DNA of 64,000 nucleotides from Hahella sp. HN01 (lineage in GTDB: Bacteria; Pseudomonadota; Gammaproteobacteria; Pseudomonadales; Oleiphilaceae), in contig NZ_JAHMIN010000009.1 in assembly GCF_018986435.1 (NCBI RefSeq), positions 1 to 64,000 of the forward strand, given 5' to 3'. Positions 38,566 through 49,112 of the stretch are shown piece after piece. Position 1 is the first letter of the stretch. Each line of letters begins with the position of its first letter. A program made the position numbers and the translations under genes. Below the pieces are notes generated by a model. The model worked only from the letters and a program-made list of their open reading frames with translations. It was not told the DNA's origin and did not search any database.

Positions 38566-41292
38566 ATGTTTTCATCTATCGCCAGGAAAATTTTCGGCAG
38601 CAAAAATGCCCGCGAAATTAAGCGCATGGGCAAAGTTGTCAAACGCATCAACGAACTGGAAGAGTCAATCAGCGCATTAGACGAAGCCGCTCTTAAAGCA
38701 AAAACTCAGGAGTTTCGCTCTCGACTTGAGAAAGGAGAAACGCTTGATCAAGTGTTGCCGGAAGCATTTGCGGTAGCGCGAGAGGCCGGTAAGCGTGTGA
38801 TGGGCATGCGCCATTTTGATGTTCAGTTGATCGGCGGTATGGTGCTGCATGAAGGCAAAATTGCAGAGATGCGTACCGGGGAAGGTAAAACGCTGGTAGC
38901 AACGCTTCCCGTATACTTGAATGCCCTGACCGGAAAAGGCGTACACGTAGTCACCGTAAACGATTATCTGGCGCGTCGTGATGCGGACTGGATGAGGCCT
39001 CTGTACGAATATTTGGGGTTGAGCGTTGGCGTCGTGGTGAGCGGGCAGGACAGTGAAACCAAGCGCGCCGCTTACGCATCCGACATTACTTACGGAACCA
39101 ATAACGAATTCGGTTTTGATTACCTGCGTGACAACATGGCGTTCAGCCTCACCGACAAGGCGCAACGCGGACAGCATTTTGCGATTGTCGACGAGGTTGA
39201 CTCGATCCTGATTGATGAGGCGCGGACGCCTTTGATCATCAGTGGCCCAGCTGAAGACAGCTCTGAGTTGTACAGAAAGATTAACGAGTTGGTTCCTCAG
39301 CTCAAGAAAGGTGAGCAGCCAGAGGAAGGGCAGCCAGTTGATGGGCACTTCACTGTTGATGAGAAAAGTCGCTCAGTTGAGCTGTCGGAATCAGGCCACT
39401 CTTATGTAGAAGATCTGCTAACCAAAAACGGTTTGCTGGAAGAAGGCGACAGTCTCTACGCCGCCACGAACCTGGGTCTACTGCACCATATCAGTTCTGC
39501 TCTGCGCGCCCATCATTTATATAGTAAAGACGTTGACTACATCGTGCAGAACGACCAAGTGGTGATTGTTGACGAACATACAGGCAGAACCATGCCGGGC
39601 CGCCGTTGGGGTGAAGGTCTGCACCAGGCGATTGAAGCGAAAGAGCGCATCAAAATCCAAGCTGAAAGCCAGACACTTGCTTCTACTACCTTCCAGAATT
39701 ACTTCCGTCTTTATGAAAAGCTTGCCGGTATGACCGGCACCGCTGATACCGAAGCCTTCGAGTTCCGCCAGATTTATGGTTTGGACGTCATTGTTATTCC
39801 TACCAATAAACCGATTAAGCGTATTGATTACAATGACTTGGTATATCTGTCCGTGGATGAGAAATTCCAGGCGGTTATCGACGATATCAAGGATACAGTG
39901 ACGCAAAATCGTCCTGTGTTGGTGGGTACGGCCTCTATCGAGGCGTCCGAATATTTGTCGGCCATGCTGAAAAAAGAAGGCATCGCTCACAATGTCTTGA
40001 ACGCGAAACAGCACGAGCGTGAAGCGCATGTTATTGCGCAAGCAGGTCGTCCTGGCGCAGTCACCATCGCCACTAACATGGCGGGTCGCGGTACCGATAT
40101 CGTCTTGGGCGGAAACTGGGAAGCCGACGTCGCTGAGTTGGAAGATCCAACACCAGAGCAAATCGCTCAACTCAAAGCCGATTGGCAGAAGCGCCATGAT
40201 CAAGTAATCGCTGCGGGTGGTCTGCATGTCGTTGGCTCTGAGCGCCATGAGTCTCGGCGTATCGATAACCAGCTACGGGGACGTTCGGGTCGTCAGGGCG
40301 ATCCTGGCTCGACCCGTTTCTACCTGTCTTTGGAAGATAACCTGATGCGTATTTTCGCCTCTGATCGGGTGAAAAATATTATGCAGGCGTTGGGTATGCA
40401 GAAAGGCGAAGCGATTGAGCACCGGATGGTGAGCAACGCTATCGAAAAAGCTCAGCGTAAGGTAGAAGGCCGCAACTTCGACATTCGTAAATCGCTGCTG
40501 GAATATGATGACGTGGCGAACGATCAGCGTCATGTCGTTTACGAACAGCGTAACGAAATTATGGCGACCGACGATATTTCGGAAATGATCGATGCGATCC
40601 GCGGCGACGTGGTCAACGCTACGGTCAGCCAGTTTATCCCGCCGCAAAGTTTGGCCGAACAGTGGAATATTCCAGGGCTTGAGAAGCAGTTGGAGTCTGA
40701 TTTTGGCGTTGATTTACCTGTGCAGCAGTGGCTGGACGAAGACAAGCGTCTGCATGAAGAGACCTTGCGCGAGAAAATCCTGCAGGCGGTAGTTGATTCT
40801 TATCGTGAGAAAGAAGAAGTGGTTGGCGCATCCGTTATGCGCAACTTCGAGAAGCAGGTATTCCTGCAGGTACTGGATACCTTGTGGAAAGAGCACCTTT
40901 CCAATATGGACCTGCTGCGTATGGGTATTCACTTGCGTGGTTACGCGCAGAAAAACCCCAAGCAAGAATACAAACGTGAAGCCTTTGAGCTGTTCCAGAA
41001 TATGCTGGATACCATCAAGCATGACGTAGTTAGAGTGATCTGCCATGTCAGGGTGCAGAAACAGGAAGAAATGGAAGAGCTGGAGCGCCGTCGTCGTGAA
41101 GCACTGGCGCAGCAAATGCAGCGCGCCCAGGCGACTCACCCTGAAGCGTCAGAAGAAGATGTCGATGCGGAAGAGCAGGATGAAAGCTCTGACGCGCCTT
41201 ATGTTCGCGACCACAAGAAAGTCGGCCGTAACGAGCCTTGCCCATGTGGTTCCGGCAAAAAATATAAACAGTGTCATGGTCGCCTGGAGTAA
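38566..41292 (+). CDS. secA: Preprotein translocase ATPase SecA
   Basis: SecA drives secretory proteins through SecYEG. The 908-residue protein has the Walker A loop [13 protein letters not shown] (105-109 GEGKT), [14 protein letters not shown] (Walker B), the preprotein-binding and helical scaffold parts, [16 protein letters not shown], and ends with a zinc motif [14 protein letters not shown] for SecB/lipid contact. The length matches E. coli SecA. The first ATG has no clear ribosome binding site. Confidence 0.98.
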   Translation: MFSSIARKIFGSKNAREIKRMGKVVKRINELEESISALDEAALKAKTQEFRSRLEKGETLDQVLPEAFAVAREAGKRVMGMRHFDVQLIGGMVLHEGKIAEMRTGEGKTLVATLPVYLNALTGKGVHVVTVNDYLARRDADWMRPLYEYLGLSVGVVVSGQDSETKRAAYASDITYGTNNEFGFDYLRDNMAFSLTDKAQRGQHFAIVDEVDSILIDEARTPLIISGPAEDSSELYRKINELVPQLKKGEQPEEGQPVDGHFTVDEKSRSVELSESGHSYVEDLLTKNGLLEEGDSLYAATNLGLLHHISSALRAHHLYSKDVDYIVQNDQVVIVDEHTGRTMPGRRWGEGLHQAIEAKERIKIQAESQTLASTTFQNYFRLYEKLAGMTGTADTEAFEFRQIYGLDVIVIPTNKPIKRIDYNDLVYLSVDEKFQAVIDDIKDTVTQNRPVLVGTASIEASEYLSAMLKKEGIAHNVLNAKQHEREAHVIAQAGRPGAVTIATNMAGRGTDIVLGGNWEADVAELEDPTPEQIAQLKADWQKRHDQVIAAGGLHVVGSERHESRRIDNQLRGRSGRQGDPGSTRFYLSLEDNLMRIFASDRVKNIMQALGMQKGEAIEHRMVSNAIEKAQRKVEGRNFDIRKSLLEYDDVANDQRHVVYEQRNEIMATDDISEMIDAIRGDVVNATVSQFIPPQSLAEQWNIPGLEKQLESDFGVDLPVQQWLDEDKRLHEETLREKILQAVVDSYREKEEVVGASVMRNFEKQVFLQVLDTLWKEHLSNMDLLRMGIHLRGYAQKNPKQEYKREAFELFQNMLDTIKHDVVRVICHVRVQKQEEMEELERRRREALAQQMQRAQATHPEASEEDVDAEEQDESSDAPYVRDHKKVGRNEPCPCGSGKKYKQCHGRLE

Positions 41293-41297
41293 TTGAG

Positions 41298-42518
41298 ATG
41301 GCTGTGGGGCATGCGCCTTTACCCGAGTTTCACCCTGTTGCGGGCGTCCGTATCGGGGTTGGGTCCGCCGGCATTAAAAAGCCGGGCCGTAAAGACCTGG
41401 TTGTGTTTGAGCTATGTGAAGGAGCGCGAACCGCCGCTGTTTTTACCAATAACGCTTTTTGCGCTGCGCCAGTCACGCTGGCTAAGCGTCACCTTGCTGA
41501 GGGCGCGCCTCGTTACTTGTTAATTAACACTGGCAACGCCAATGCGGGCACGGGTCGGCAAGGTCTGGATAACGCCATGCGATGCTGTCAGACGTTGGCG
41601 CAGCTTGGCGAAGTGGCGTCTGAGCAAGTATTGCCGTTTTCCACGGGGGTCATTGGCGAGCCGCTGCCTGTCGATAAAATCGTAGCAGGGTTGCCCAGCG
41701 CACTGGGTAGTCTCAGTGACAACGCTTGGGCTGAAGCTGCTCAAGGGATAATGACGACGGATACCCGGCCTAAAGGCGCCACTGTGCGTCTTGAAATTGA
41801 TGGCGTGGCGGTTCATATCAGCGGCGTCAGTAAAGGCGCTGGGATGATTAAGCCGAATATGGCCACAATGCTGGGCTTTGTCGCGACGGACGCAGATATC
41901 GAGCCGGAACTGCTGCAACGCATGCTGACTGCCGCCGCCAATAAATCTTTTAATCGCATCACCGTAGATGGAGATACCTCCACCAATGACGCTTGTGTAC
42001 TGGTGGCGACAGGGCGTTCCGGCGCACTGAGATTTACTGAGGCGAATGCTGAGCTTTGGCGACCATTCCAGGAAGCGTTGGATGACTTGATGCAACGGCT
42101 TGCTCACGCCATTGTCAGAGATGCGGAAGGAGCGACTAAGTTCGTCGCCATCAACGTTCAGGGCGCGGCGGCGCTTAGCGAAGCGCTTGATGTCGCCTAC
42201 ACCATCGCCCATTCTCCCTTGGTCAAGACCGCATTATTCGCCAGCGATCCTAATTGGGGCCGCATACTGGCGGCGGTTGGGCGCGCAGGCCTGCAGGACC
42301 TTGAGGTTGAGCGTATTAATATTTACCTCAACGAAGTATGCATTGTTGAGGGCGGCGCCAGGGCGGCTTCATATACGGAAGAGGCTGGACAAGCGGTGAT
42401 GGATCTTGAGGACATTACAATTCGAGTCGATCTGGGTCGCGGAGAAGTAGAAGATACTGTCTGGACCTGCGACTTCTCCCATGAATACGTCACTATCAAT
42501 GCTGAATATCGCACCTGA
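41298..42518 (+). CDS. argJ: Glutamate N-acetyltransferase / amino-acid N-acetyltransferase
   Basis: ArgJ recycles the acetyl group in arginine synthesis by moving it from N-acetylornithine to glutamate. The 406-residue precursor contains KGAGMIKPNMATMLGFVATD, with the ATML self-cleavage site whose Thr becomes the N-terminal nucleophile of the beta chain, and FNRITVDGDTSTNDACVL and DPNWGRILAAVGRAG. The ATG at 41298 is chosen over an upstream in-frame start at 41271 (inside secA) because GGAG lies 8 bases before it. Confidence 0.95.
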   Translation: MAVGHAPLPEFHPVAGVRIGVGSAGIKKPGRKDLVVFELCEGARTAAVFTNNAFCAAPVTLAKRHLAEGAPRYLLINTGNANAGTGRQGLDNAMRCCQTLAQLGEVASEQVLPFSTGVIGEPLPVDKIVAGLPSALGSLSDNAWAEAAQGIMTTDTRPKGATVRLEIDGVAVHISGVSKGAGMIKPNMATMLGFVATDADIEPELLQRMLTAAANKSFNRITVDGDTSTNDACVLVATGRSGALRFTEANAELWRPFQEALDDLMQRLAHAIVRDAEGATKFVAINVQGAAALSEALDVAYTIAHSPLVKTALFASDPNWGRILAAVGRAGLQDLEVERINIYLNEVCIVEGGARAASYTEEAGQAVMDLEDITIRVDLGRGEVEDTVWTCDFSHEYVTINAEYRT

Positions 42519-42548
42519 TCGCTGTGACAGGTGCTGTGGAGACGGAGA

Positions 42549-42953
42549 ATGAAAGCCGTTCATGTCGCTGTTGCGGTGGTTCTTGATCAGCACAATAGAG
42601 TGTTGGTGGCCCGCAGACCTGACCACTTGCATCAGGGTGGGCTGTTAGAGTTCCCTGGAGGTAAAGTCGAACCAGGTGAAACGGTTTTGGCGGCGTTGCA
42701 GCGTGAACTTTTTGAAGAAGTTGGCGTCCAAGTGGATGTATCTGAGGACGCAACGAACCCTTTGATCCAAATAGAGCATCACTATCCCGATAAGCATGTA
42801 TTGCTGGATGTGTGGCGCGTATCCCGATTCTCTGGCGAAGCGCAAGGCCGTGAAGGTCAATATGTGGCTTGGCTGGATCTGAATGAGCTTGACCCCGAGG
42901 CGTTTCCCGCCGCTAATCGTGAGATCATCGCGGCGTTGCGGCAAGCCAGTTAG
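42549..42953 (+). CDS. mutT: MutT-type Nudix hydrolase (8-oxo-dGTP diphosphatase)
   Basis: MutT hydrolyses 8-oxo-dGTP and keeps it out of DNA. The 134-residue protein has a complete Nudix box beginning GGKVEPGETVLAAL and continuing QRELFEEVGV (G-x5-E-x7-REU-x-EE-x-GU), positioned at about residues 38-60. The ATG at 42549 has GGAGA in front of it; an in-frame start at 42531 is less likely. argJ-mutT adjacency is also seen in pseudomonads. Confidence 0.92.
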   Translation: MKAVHVAVAVVLDQHNRVLVARRPDHLHQGGLLEFPGGKVEPGETVLAALQRELFEEVGVQVDVSEDATNPLIQIEHHYPDKHVLLDVWRVSRFSGEAQGREGQYVAWLDLNELDPEAFPAANREIIAALRQAS

Positions 42954-42974
42954 TGACCTGAGCGAGGAGTGCGG

Positions 42975-43454
42975 ATGGCGGAACTCACCCATCTTGATGA
43001 GAAGGGCGCAGCGCATATGGTGGACGTTTCTGATAAGGAAACGACAACCAGAGTAGCGCGAGCGGAGGCATTGATTCGAATGCAGCCGGAAACCCTGGCT
43101 ATGATTACCGAAGGTCGGCACAAAAAAGGCGATGTCTTTGCTGTCGCCCGTATCGCTGGCATTCAAGCGGCGAAAAAAACGTCTGACCTGATCCCCCTAT
43201 GCCATAGCCTTAATCTGACTTCGGTGAAAGTAAACCTGGAGGCGGATTCAAGCGCTTCCCTGGTACGCATTGAAGCGATATGTAAGCTTGATGCGAAAAC
43301 CGGTGTGGAGATGGAAGCGCTGACAGCGGCCAGTGTGGCGGCCCTGACCCTTTATGATATGTGCAAGGCGGTGGATAAAGGGATGGTGATCGAGTCGGTG
43401 CGCCTGCTGGAGAAGCAAGGCGGACGCAGCGGCCATTGGCAGGTGCAGGAGTAA
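42975..43454 (+). CDS. moaC: Cyclic pyranopterin monophosphate synthase MoaC
   Basis: With MoaA, MoaC makes cyclic pyranopterin monophosphate, the first molybdenum cofactor intermediate. The 159-residue protein shows [53 protein letters not shown], and ends [20 protein letters not shown] with [13 protein letters not shown] 42975 is chosen because GAGGAG lies 5 bases before it. It starts the moaC-moaD-moaA group. Confidence 0.96.
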   Translation: MAELTHLDEKGAAHMVDVSDKETTTRVARAEALIRMQPETLAMITEGRHKKGDVFAVARIAGIQAAKKTSDLIPLCHSLNLTSVKVNLEADSSASLVRIEAICKLDAKTGVEMEALTAASVAALTLYDMCKAVDKGMVIESVRLLEKQGGRSGHWQVQE

Positions 43455-43457
43455 GCC

Positions 43458-43709
43458 ATGATAAAGGTATTGTTTTTCGCGAAGTTGCGGGAGCAGGTGG
43501 GTCGTTCTGAAATAGAGTTACCCGCTTTGGATTTCGGGAGCAATGTAGCTGCGCTGTTAGATGCGGTGGTTGCGGAGATTCCAGAAGCCGAGCCTGTCTT
43601 GAGGCAGGGAAATATCCTGGCGGCCATAAACCAGGAAATGGCTCCCTTGAGCGCGACAGTTGCAGACGGTGATGAAGTCGCATTCTTTCCGCCTGTGACC
43701 GGCGGGTGA
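43458..43709 (+). CDS. moaD: Molybdopterin synthase sulfur carrier subunit MoaD
   Basis: MoaD is a ubiquitin-like protein whose C-terminal Gly-Gly is thiocarboxylated and gives sulfur to MoaE. The 83-residue protein starts MIKVLFFAKLREQVG and ends FFPPVTGG with the required GG. A GGAG precedes the ATG, 3 bases after moaC. The partner gene moaE, which often follows moaD, is not here; the next gene is moaA. Confidence 0.95.
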   Translation: MIKVLFFAKLREQVGRSEIELPALDFGSNVAALLDAVVAEIPEAEPVLRQGNILAAINQEMAPLSATVADGDEVAFFPPVTGG

Positions 43710-43814
43710 GAGTCCGTCGTTTGTAGTTCGCCGCCTGTTGGGCCTGATTTGTTTCGGTAGTTCAGGTGGCGTATAAATGGAGTTGGTAGTTATCGAGGGG
43801 GAGTGCGTCTCGTT

Positions 43815-44801
43815 ATGTCTTCAGCCCGCCTGATTGATCGATTTGGCCGTGAAGTAAATTACGTACGGCTGTCTGTAACCGACCGGTGCGACTTTCGTTG
43901 TGTGTACTGCATGGCGGAAGATATGACCTTCCTTCCCCGTGAACAAATCCTTTCGTTGGAAGAGCTCTATGACGTGGGCAAAGCGTTTGTTGAGCTTGGC
44001 GTTCGTAAGCTACGGCTGACCGGGGGAGAGCCTCTTGTACGCCGTAATATTCTGGAGTTGGTGGAGAAGCTTGGGCGCTTGCAGGCACTGCATGAATTAA
44101 CCCTGACTACCAATGGCTCCCAGCTTGTCAAAATGGCGCCGGATCTTCGTAAAGCTGGCGTCAAGCGCATCAATGTCAGTCTCGACAGTCTCAATCCCGA
44201 TCGTTTCAAAGAGTTGACCCGCACTGGGGATTTGCAGCAAGTGTTGGCGGGAATTGACGCCGCCAAAACCGCCGGTATAGAGAGAATCAAGCTTAATGCA
44301 GTGGTTCTGCGCGGGCGCAATGAAGACGAGGTGATGGACCTGGTGCGATATGCGCGAGCGGAAAAGCTGGATATTTCTTTCATTGAAGAAATGCCACTGG
44401 GCGCAATCACAGAGCATAATCGGCAACTTTCTTTTGTTTCCAGCGCTGAATTACGTGAACGTATCAGTCAGGATTATGAGCTGTTTCCCTGCAGTGAAAA
44501 TACAGGGGGGCCTTCTCGTTATTACAGAATGTCCGATAGCGGTTCCAGAATTGGCTTTATATCTCCTCACAGCCATAACTTCTGTAATTTGTGTAACCGG
44601 GTTCGAGTGACCGTGGAAGGGCGCCTGTTGCTGTGTCTGGGTAATGAGCATTCCGTTGATTTGCGTGAAGTTTTGCGTGGTAGACCTGATCAATTGAAGC
44701 AGGCGATTGTCGACGCCATGGCGATTAAACCGGAACGGCACTATTTTAATCTTGAGGAAGAACCTCAGATCGTACGCTTTATGAATATGACCGGCGGTTG
44801 A
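43815..44801 (+). CDS. moaA: GTP 3',8-cyclase MoaA
   Basis: MoaA is a radical-SAM enzyme that rearranges GTP for molybdenum cofactor synthesis. The 328-residue protein has CDFRCVYC (the SAM [4Fe-4S] CxxxCxxC) at about residues 24-31, [10 protein letters not shown], and the C-terminal cluster segment [20 protein letters not shown], and ends NMTGG, the GG tail known to matter for activity. ATG 43815 is likely, although a GTG at 43803 is in frame. A 9-bp stem with a 25-nt loop (43729-43771) lies in the 105-base gap after moaD. Confidence 0.96.
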   Translation: MSSARLIDRFGREVNYVRLSVTDRCDFRCVYCMAEDMTFLPREQILSLEELYDVGKAFVELGVRKLRLTGGEPLVRRNILELVEKLGRLQALHELTLTTNGSQLVKMAPDLRKAGVKRINVSLDSLNPDRFKELTRTGDLQQVLAGIDAAKTAGIERIKLNAVVLRGRNEDEVMDLVRYARAEKLDISFIEEMPLGAITEHNRQLSFVSSAELRERISQDYELFPCSENTGGPSRYYRMSDSGSRIGFISPHSHNFCNLCNRVRVTVEGRLLLCLGNEHSVDLREVLRGRPDQLKQAIVDAMAIKPERHYFNLEEEPQIVRFMNMTGG

Positions 44802-44871
44802 CGCCAGTCTTATGGGGCGAATCATTGGCGTAAGTTATTGACGCCATAGATTGCGCCCATGAGTCTAAGTG

Positions 44872-44900
44872 TTGGGGTGGGGCGGCGCATCTGATAGAAT
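44872..44900 (+). promoter_or_regulatory. Candidate ribA promoter
   Basis: TTGGGG (44872-44877) and TAGAAT (44895-44900) are spaced 17 bases, leaving a leader of about 30 nt before the ribA GTG. The leader is too short for an FMN riboswitch. Confidence 0.4.
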
Positions 44901-44933
44901 TTCCGCCCCGCCAAGTTTTAGAGAGAGTATCGA

Positions 44934-45557
44934 GTGTCTGTCACCTATGTCGCCAGTTGTAAGCTGCCAACTCCCTTTGGTGTATTCGATATGCACGGAT
45001 TCCAGGAAGCCGGTACGCAAAAAGAGCATATTGCCCTGACTTTGGGAGATATTGGCGACGGAGCGCCGGTGTTGGCGCGTACGCACTCAGAATGTCTGAC
45101 TGGTGACGCGCTGTTCAGTATGCGCTGTGACTGCGGCTATCAGCTCGACGAAGCGTTGCGCAGCATCGCCGCAGAAGGGCGGGGCATTTTGCTGTACTTG
45201 CGCCAGGAAGGTCGTGGGATTGGCTTACTGAATAAGATTCGCGCTTATAATCTGCAAGATCAAGGCGCTGATACGGTGGAAGCCAATGAGCAACTGGGGT
45301 TCGCGGCGGATTTACGCGACTACAGTATGTGCAAACCGATGTTGTATCACCTGGGAATAAGCCGTATTCGTCTGATGACCAACAATCCTCGCAAGGTCAA
45401 TTCGCTGACTAATTTAGGAATTGAAGTGGTTGAGCGAGTGCCTCTGGAAGTGGGAAGAAATCCCCATAATCGCAACTATCTGGCCACTAAAGCCGGCAAA
45501 TTAGGGCATTTGCTGACGACGCACCAAGACGACGATTACGTTGTCGCTGCGAAATAA
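44934..45557 (+). CDS. ribA: GTP cyclohydrolase II
   Basis: RibA opens GTP in the first step of riboflavin synthesis. The 207-residue protein has the zinc motif [18 protein letters not shown] (three Cys) and [16 protein letters not shown], followed by [18 protein letters not shown]. It starts with a GTG, and a purine-rich GAGAGAG lies 7-13 bases before it. It is a stand-alone GCH II with no fused DHBP synthase. It converges on dxs. Confidence 0.96.
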   Translation: MSVTYVASCKLPTPFGVFDMHGFQEAGTQKEHIALTLGDIGDGAPVLARTHSECLTGDALFSMRCDCGYQLDEALRSIAAEGRGILLYLRQEGRGIGLLNKIRAYNLQDQGADTVEANEQLGFAADLRDYSMCKPMLYHLGISRIRLMTNNPRKVNSLTNLGIEVVERVPLEVGRNPHNRNYLATKAGKLGHLLTTHQDDDYVVAAK

Positions 45558-45611
45558 TGCGGACGGGTAGTAAAAAAGACTTCAAGACAGACAGTTTTGA
45601 GAAAGGTTAAG

Positions 45612-45640
45612 CGGGGCGCATAGTGCGCCCCGTTTGCGTT
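45612..45640 (+). terminator. Hairpin terminator between ribA and dxs
   Basis: A 9-bp perfect stem CGGGGCGCA / TGCGCCCCG with a 3-nt loop, then a T-rich tail (TTTGCGTTTT) on the plus strand. It lies in the convergent gap and may serve both ribA and dxs. Confidence 0.8.
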
Positions 45641-45641
45641 T

Positions 45642-47573
45642 TCAGGCGATGGCGCCAGTCTTGGGCGACGCCAGATTCAGGCTCTGCAGGCGCTTTTTGA
45701 TAGCTGCGGCGATGCCTTGCGTATCCAGACCGACTTCTTTGTGCAATTCTGCAGGCTTGCCGTGTTCGATAAACTCATCGGGTAGACCCAGCTGCAATAC
45801 GGGCATGGCGATGCCTTGCGAAGCGAGAAACTCGATAACGCCGCTGCCTGCGCCGCCAAGGATGCAATTCTCTTCAAGGGTTACCAAAAGATCATGGCTT
45901 CCCGCCATCTCCAGAATCATATTTTGATCCAGAGGTTTGATAAAGCGCATATCAACGACGGTGAAATTATTCTCTTCCGCGACTTCCAGAGCTACAGGCA
46001 ACAAGGCGCCAAAGTTCAGGATGACTGTCTGCGCGCCACGGCGACGCAGATTGGCTTTGCCTATCTCCAATGACTCAAGCCCTGGGCTGATTTCCGCGCC
46101 TGGTCCGTTGCCTCTGGGGTAGCGCACTGCAGCGGGGCCTTTGAACTGGTGTCCAGTAGTCAGCATTTTGCGGGTTTCATCTTCATCCGACGGCGCCATG
46201 ATCACCATGTTGGGGATGCAACGCAGGTAGGTGAGATCGAAGCTGCCAGCGTGGGTAGGGCCGTCTTCGCCGACCAAGCCCGCGCGATCAATCGCGAAAA
46301 GCACATCCAGATTCTGAATCGCGACATCGTGAATGAGCTGGTCGTAGGCGCGCTGCAGGAAGGTGGAGTAAATGGCCACTACCGGCTTGGCTCCATCGCA
46401 AGCCAGGCCTGCGGCTAACGTCACTGCGTGCTGCTCTGCGATGGCGACATCGTAATAGCGCTCAGGAAAACGTTTGGAGAACTCGATCAGATCGGAGCCT
46501 TCGCACATGGCGGGAGTGATGCCCACCAGGCTGGGGTCCTGTTCCGCCATGTCGCACAACCATTGGCCAAAAATATTGGAGTATCGTGGCTTTTTCGGCG
46601 CTTTAGCGGTGTCCTGCACCTTGGGCTTAGGTTCAATTTTATTGATGGCGTGATAGCCGATAGGGTCGCTTTCCGCGTGAGCGAAGCCTTTGCCCTTTTT
46701 CGTGACTACATGCAGAAACTGAGGCCCGCTCAGTTCCTTGATATTGTTCAGGGTCTCCACCAGACGAGGCAGATCGTGGCCGTCTATGGGACCGATATAG
46801 TTAAAGCCAAGCTCCTCGAACAGAGTGCCTGGAGCGACCATGCCTTTGAAATGCTCTTCCGTTTTGCGCGCCAGCTCCATCAGACCTGGCGCGCCTTGAA
46901 GCACGCGCTTGCCGCTGTCGCGCATCTGGTTGTATGTCTTGCTCGCCAGTAAGCGGGCGAAGTAGTTGGATAGCCCGCCAACATTGCGGGAAATCGACAT
47001 ATCGTTGTCGTTCAGAATCACCAGCAGGTCCGCTTTGGTGTCGGCGGCGTGGTTCAAGGCTTCGAACGCCATACCGGCGGTCATGGCGCCGTCGCCAATG
47101 ACGGCGATGGCTTTCCGGGGCTGGTTCTGCATGCGCGCAGCGATCGCCATGCCCAGTGCGGCGCTGATAGACGTGCTGGAGTGGCCAACGCCAAAGGTGT
47201 CATATGGGCTTTCTTCGCGGCGAGGAAAAGCGGCGAGACCATCCTTTTGACGAATAGTGAGCATTTGCTCACGGCGACCGGTAAGTATTTTGTGGGGGTA
47301 AGCCTGATGGCCCACGTCCCAAACCAGTCGGTCGTCGGGAGTATTGAAGGCGTAGTGCAGGGCTACGGTTAACTCCACCACGCCAAGACCTGCGCCGAAA
47401 TGGCCGCCGGATTGGCCTACGCTGTACAGCAAAAATGCACGTAGTTCGTGCGCCAACTGCAGGAGTTCGGCTTCATTGAGAAGGCGCAGTTGGGCCGGAG
47501 AGTCGATTTTGTCGAGCAGCGGCGTGTTGGGCCGGTGCACTGGAATTTCTTGAAATACGTATGGTTTTTGCAT
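45642..47573 (-). CDS. dxs: 1-deoxy-D-xylulose-5-phosphate synthase
   Basis: Dxs condenses pyruvate and glyceraldehyde 3-phosphate, starting the MEP isoprenoid pathway, and uses thiamine diphosphate. The 643-residue protein shows [18 protein letters not shown], the TPP site [18 protein letters not shown] with [19 protein letters not shown], and the pyrimidine domain [17 protein letters not shown] and [14 protein letters not shown]. It is last in the xseB-ispA-dxs group, 131 bases after ispA. Confidence 0.97.
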   Translation of the reverse strand: MQKPYVFQEIPVHRPNTPLLDKIDSPAQLRLLNEAELLQLAHELRAFLLYSVGQSGGHFGAGLGVVELTVALHYAFNTPDDRLVWDVGHQAYPHKILTGRREQMLTIRQKDGLAAFPRREESPYDTFGVGHSSTSISAALGMAIAARMQNQPRKAIAVIGDGAMTAGMAFEALNHAADTKADLLVILNDNDMSISRNVGGLSNYFARLLASKTYNQMRDSGKRVLQGAPGLMELARKTEEHFKGMVAPGTLFEELGFNYIGPIDGHDLPRLVETLNNIKELSGPQFLHVVTKKGKGFAHAESDPIGYHAINKIEPKPKVQDTAKAPKKPRYSNIFGQWLCDMAEQDPSLVGITPAMCEGSDLIEFSKRFPERYYDVAIAEQHAVTLAAGLACDGAKPVVAIYSTFLQRAYDQLIHDVAIQNLDVLFAIDRAGLVGEDGPTHAGSFDLTYLRCIPNMVIMAPSDEDETRKMLTTGHQFKGPAAVRYPRGNGPGAEISPGLESLEIGKANLRRRGAQTVILNFGALLPVALEVAEENNFTVVDMRFIKPLDQNMILEMAGSHDLLVTLEENCILGGAGSGVIEFLASQGIAMPVLQLGLPDEFIEHGKPAELHKEVGLDTQGIAAAIKKRLQSLNLASPKTGAIA

Positions 47574-47704
47574 TCTTGCAGTTGTAGTCGCTCGGTTCTA
47601 AGGGATTAGCCGCCGGATCATAGCCTCGGACGCAAAAAAATTGCCTATAAAAGCAATCGGCCATTATAAGCGATGTTGGGTTGGAGAACACGGGCAATTG
47701 GCGA

Positions 47705-48604
47705 TCAATGCGTGCGCTCGATCATGAAGCTGGCAAGATCCTGTAAGCGGGAGTTCTGCAATCCCAGCGCCTGCAGCTGCGCGAGGGCTTCGTCATACAA
47801 CTGGCGCGCTTTCAGTTTCGCCGGTTCAAGGCCCAACAGAGACGTGTACGTGGGTTTGTTACGCTCCGCGTCTTTCCCAGCGGTTTTGCCCAATACGCTG
47901 GTGTCGCTTTCCACGTCGATGATGTCGTCACGAACCTGGAACGCCAAGCCAATGGCCTGCGCGAAGCGGCGTAAGCCTTCAATGGTTTCAGCGTCAGCCC
48001 GACCGCTGGACAGTGCGCCCAATACGATGCTCGCCTCTATCAACGCGCCGGTTTTTTCCAGGTGCATGCGCTCCAACTCTTCGAGCTTGAGCGTATGGCC
48101 TTCTGAGTAGATATCGATGGCCTGTCCGCCGACCATTCCCAGATGTCCGCTGGCGCGGGCGAGTTCCCGCACCATTTGCAGCATGCTATCCGCGGATGCG
48201 CCAGAGGGCTCGGTGAGTGCGCTGAACGCCAGCGTTTGCAGGCCGTCGCCGACCAGGATGGCGGTGGCTTCGTCGAAAGCGATATGGCAGGTGGGTTTAC
48301 CCCGGCGCAGAGAGTCGTCGTCCATGGCCGGTAAATCGTCATGCACTAGAGAGTAGGCGTGAATAAGCTCTACCGCGCAGCAGGCAGGCAACGCCTGTTG
48401 CAGGTCTCCCCCCAAAGCTTCGGTCGTAGCGAGCAATAATAAAGGACGCACGCGCTTGCCGCCGTTAAGCACGCAATAACGCATAGCCTCATTCAGCCTG
48501 GCCTTGGGGCCTTCCGGATTGGGGAGCAGGTTGGCTAGGGCTTGGTCGATCTGGGCGCGGTTACGCTGGAAAAAGTCGTCGAGAGAATCAGTCTTCGGCG
48601 TCAT
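47705..48604 (-). CDS. ispA: Farnesyl diphosphate synthase IspA
   Basis: IspA makes the C15 isoprenoid used for undecaprenyl phosphate and quinones. The 299-residue protein has both Asp-rich motifs: VHDDLPAMDDDSLRRGKPT (first, DDxxxxD) and VRDDIIDVESD (second). It overlaps xseB by 17 bases, and its ATG (48604) is preferred to a TTG at 48613. Grouping with xseB and dxs is common in gammaproteobacteria. Confidence 0.95.
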   Translation of the reverse strand: MTPKTDSLDDFFQRNRAQIDQALANLLPNPEGPKARLNEAMRYCVLNGGKRVRPLLLLATTEALGGDLQQALPACCAVELIHAYSLVHDDLPAMDDDSLRRGKPTCHIAFDEATAILVGDGLQTLAFSALTEPSGASADSMLQMVRELARASGHLGMVGGQAIDIYSEGHTLKLEELERMHLEKTGALIEASIVLGALSSGRADAETIEGLRRFAQAIGLAFQVRDDIIDVESDTSVLGKTAGKDAERNKPTYTSLLGLEPAKLKARQLYDEALAQLQALGLQNSRLQDLASFMIERTH

Positions 48605-48866
48605 TCTGGTCAAAAGGTTTGGTTAGCGGGGTTCCGCGCTCTTCAATTAACTGTTGAACCTTTTGTTCCGCAGTCTGCAAGGCGGTTTGGCAGTGGCGAG
48701 TAAGTTGGACGCCTTCTTCAAAAGCGACCAAAGCCTCTTCCAGTTTAAGATCGCCTTGCTCCAGCTTTCTCACCAGTACTTCCAGACGTTGTAATGCGTC
48801 TTCGAAATCGGGCGTTGAGCCGCTGGTGGCGGGGCTTACATCAGGGTTGGCGTTTTTTTCAGTCAT
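48588..48866 (-). CDS. xseB: Exodeoxyribonuclease VII small subunit
   Basis: XseB binds the XseA catalytic subunit, giving a single-strand exonuclease. The 92-residue protein has a disordered N-terminal tail (about 1-20) and the typical two-helix part DFEDALQRLEVLVRKLEQGD, ALVAFEEGVQLTRHCQTAL. It is the first gene of the minus group with ispA and dxs, 246 bases from divergent pomA. Confidence 0.94.
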   Translation of the reverse strand: MTEKNANPDVSPATSGSTPDFEDALQRLEVLVRKLEQGDLKLEEALVAFEEGVQLTRHCQTALQTAEQKVQQLIEERGTPLTKPFDQNDAED

Positions 48867-49033
48867 GGTGTTCTTATGCCGGGTTTTTGCGCAGAGCCAC
48901 CCTACCTGAGAGCGTCGCCAGGGTCAATCGGTCGCCGTTAAAATTCAGTCGCGCCGGGCTTTGCAGGCGTTCGTTTCAACAAACTAACACCCGGATAAGT
49001 CAGCAGTTTTTAAATTCCCTGTCTATACTTTGG

Positions 49034-49070
49034 GGAAGCCCGGCGCGGCCTGTTCCAGCGCTGGGCTTCC
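49034..49070 (+). promoter_or_regulatory. Strong hairpin in the pomA leader
   Basis: GGAAGCCCGGCGC (49034-49046) pairs with GCGCTGGGCTTCC (49058-49070), 13 bp with one G-U pair. It ends 42 bases before the pomA GTG and has no T run, so it is not a terminator. The rest of the 246-base divergent gap (48867-49112) holds a TATACT (49024-49029) but no clear -35. Confidence 0.5.
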
Positions 49071-49112
49071 TCTGGGTTTATTCTGTACTGTCCACCCGTA
49101 AAGGAGCGCTTT

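Noticed and set aside
38412-38621. 69-residue frame upstream of and overlapping secA, considered as a secM equivalent
   Set aside because: It starts with TTG, has no signal peptide or arrest-like Pro-rich end, and runs into secA in another frame.
43710-43802. Possible molybdenum-cofactor riboswitch before moaA
   Set aside because: Only one long-loop hairpin is seen, and the conserved motif of that riboswitch is absent.
44801-44933. Possible FMN riboswitch before ribA
   Set aside because: The gap is about 130 bases with a promoter-like site close to the start, leaving only about 30 nt of leader; no RFN motif is present.
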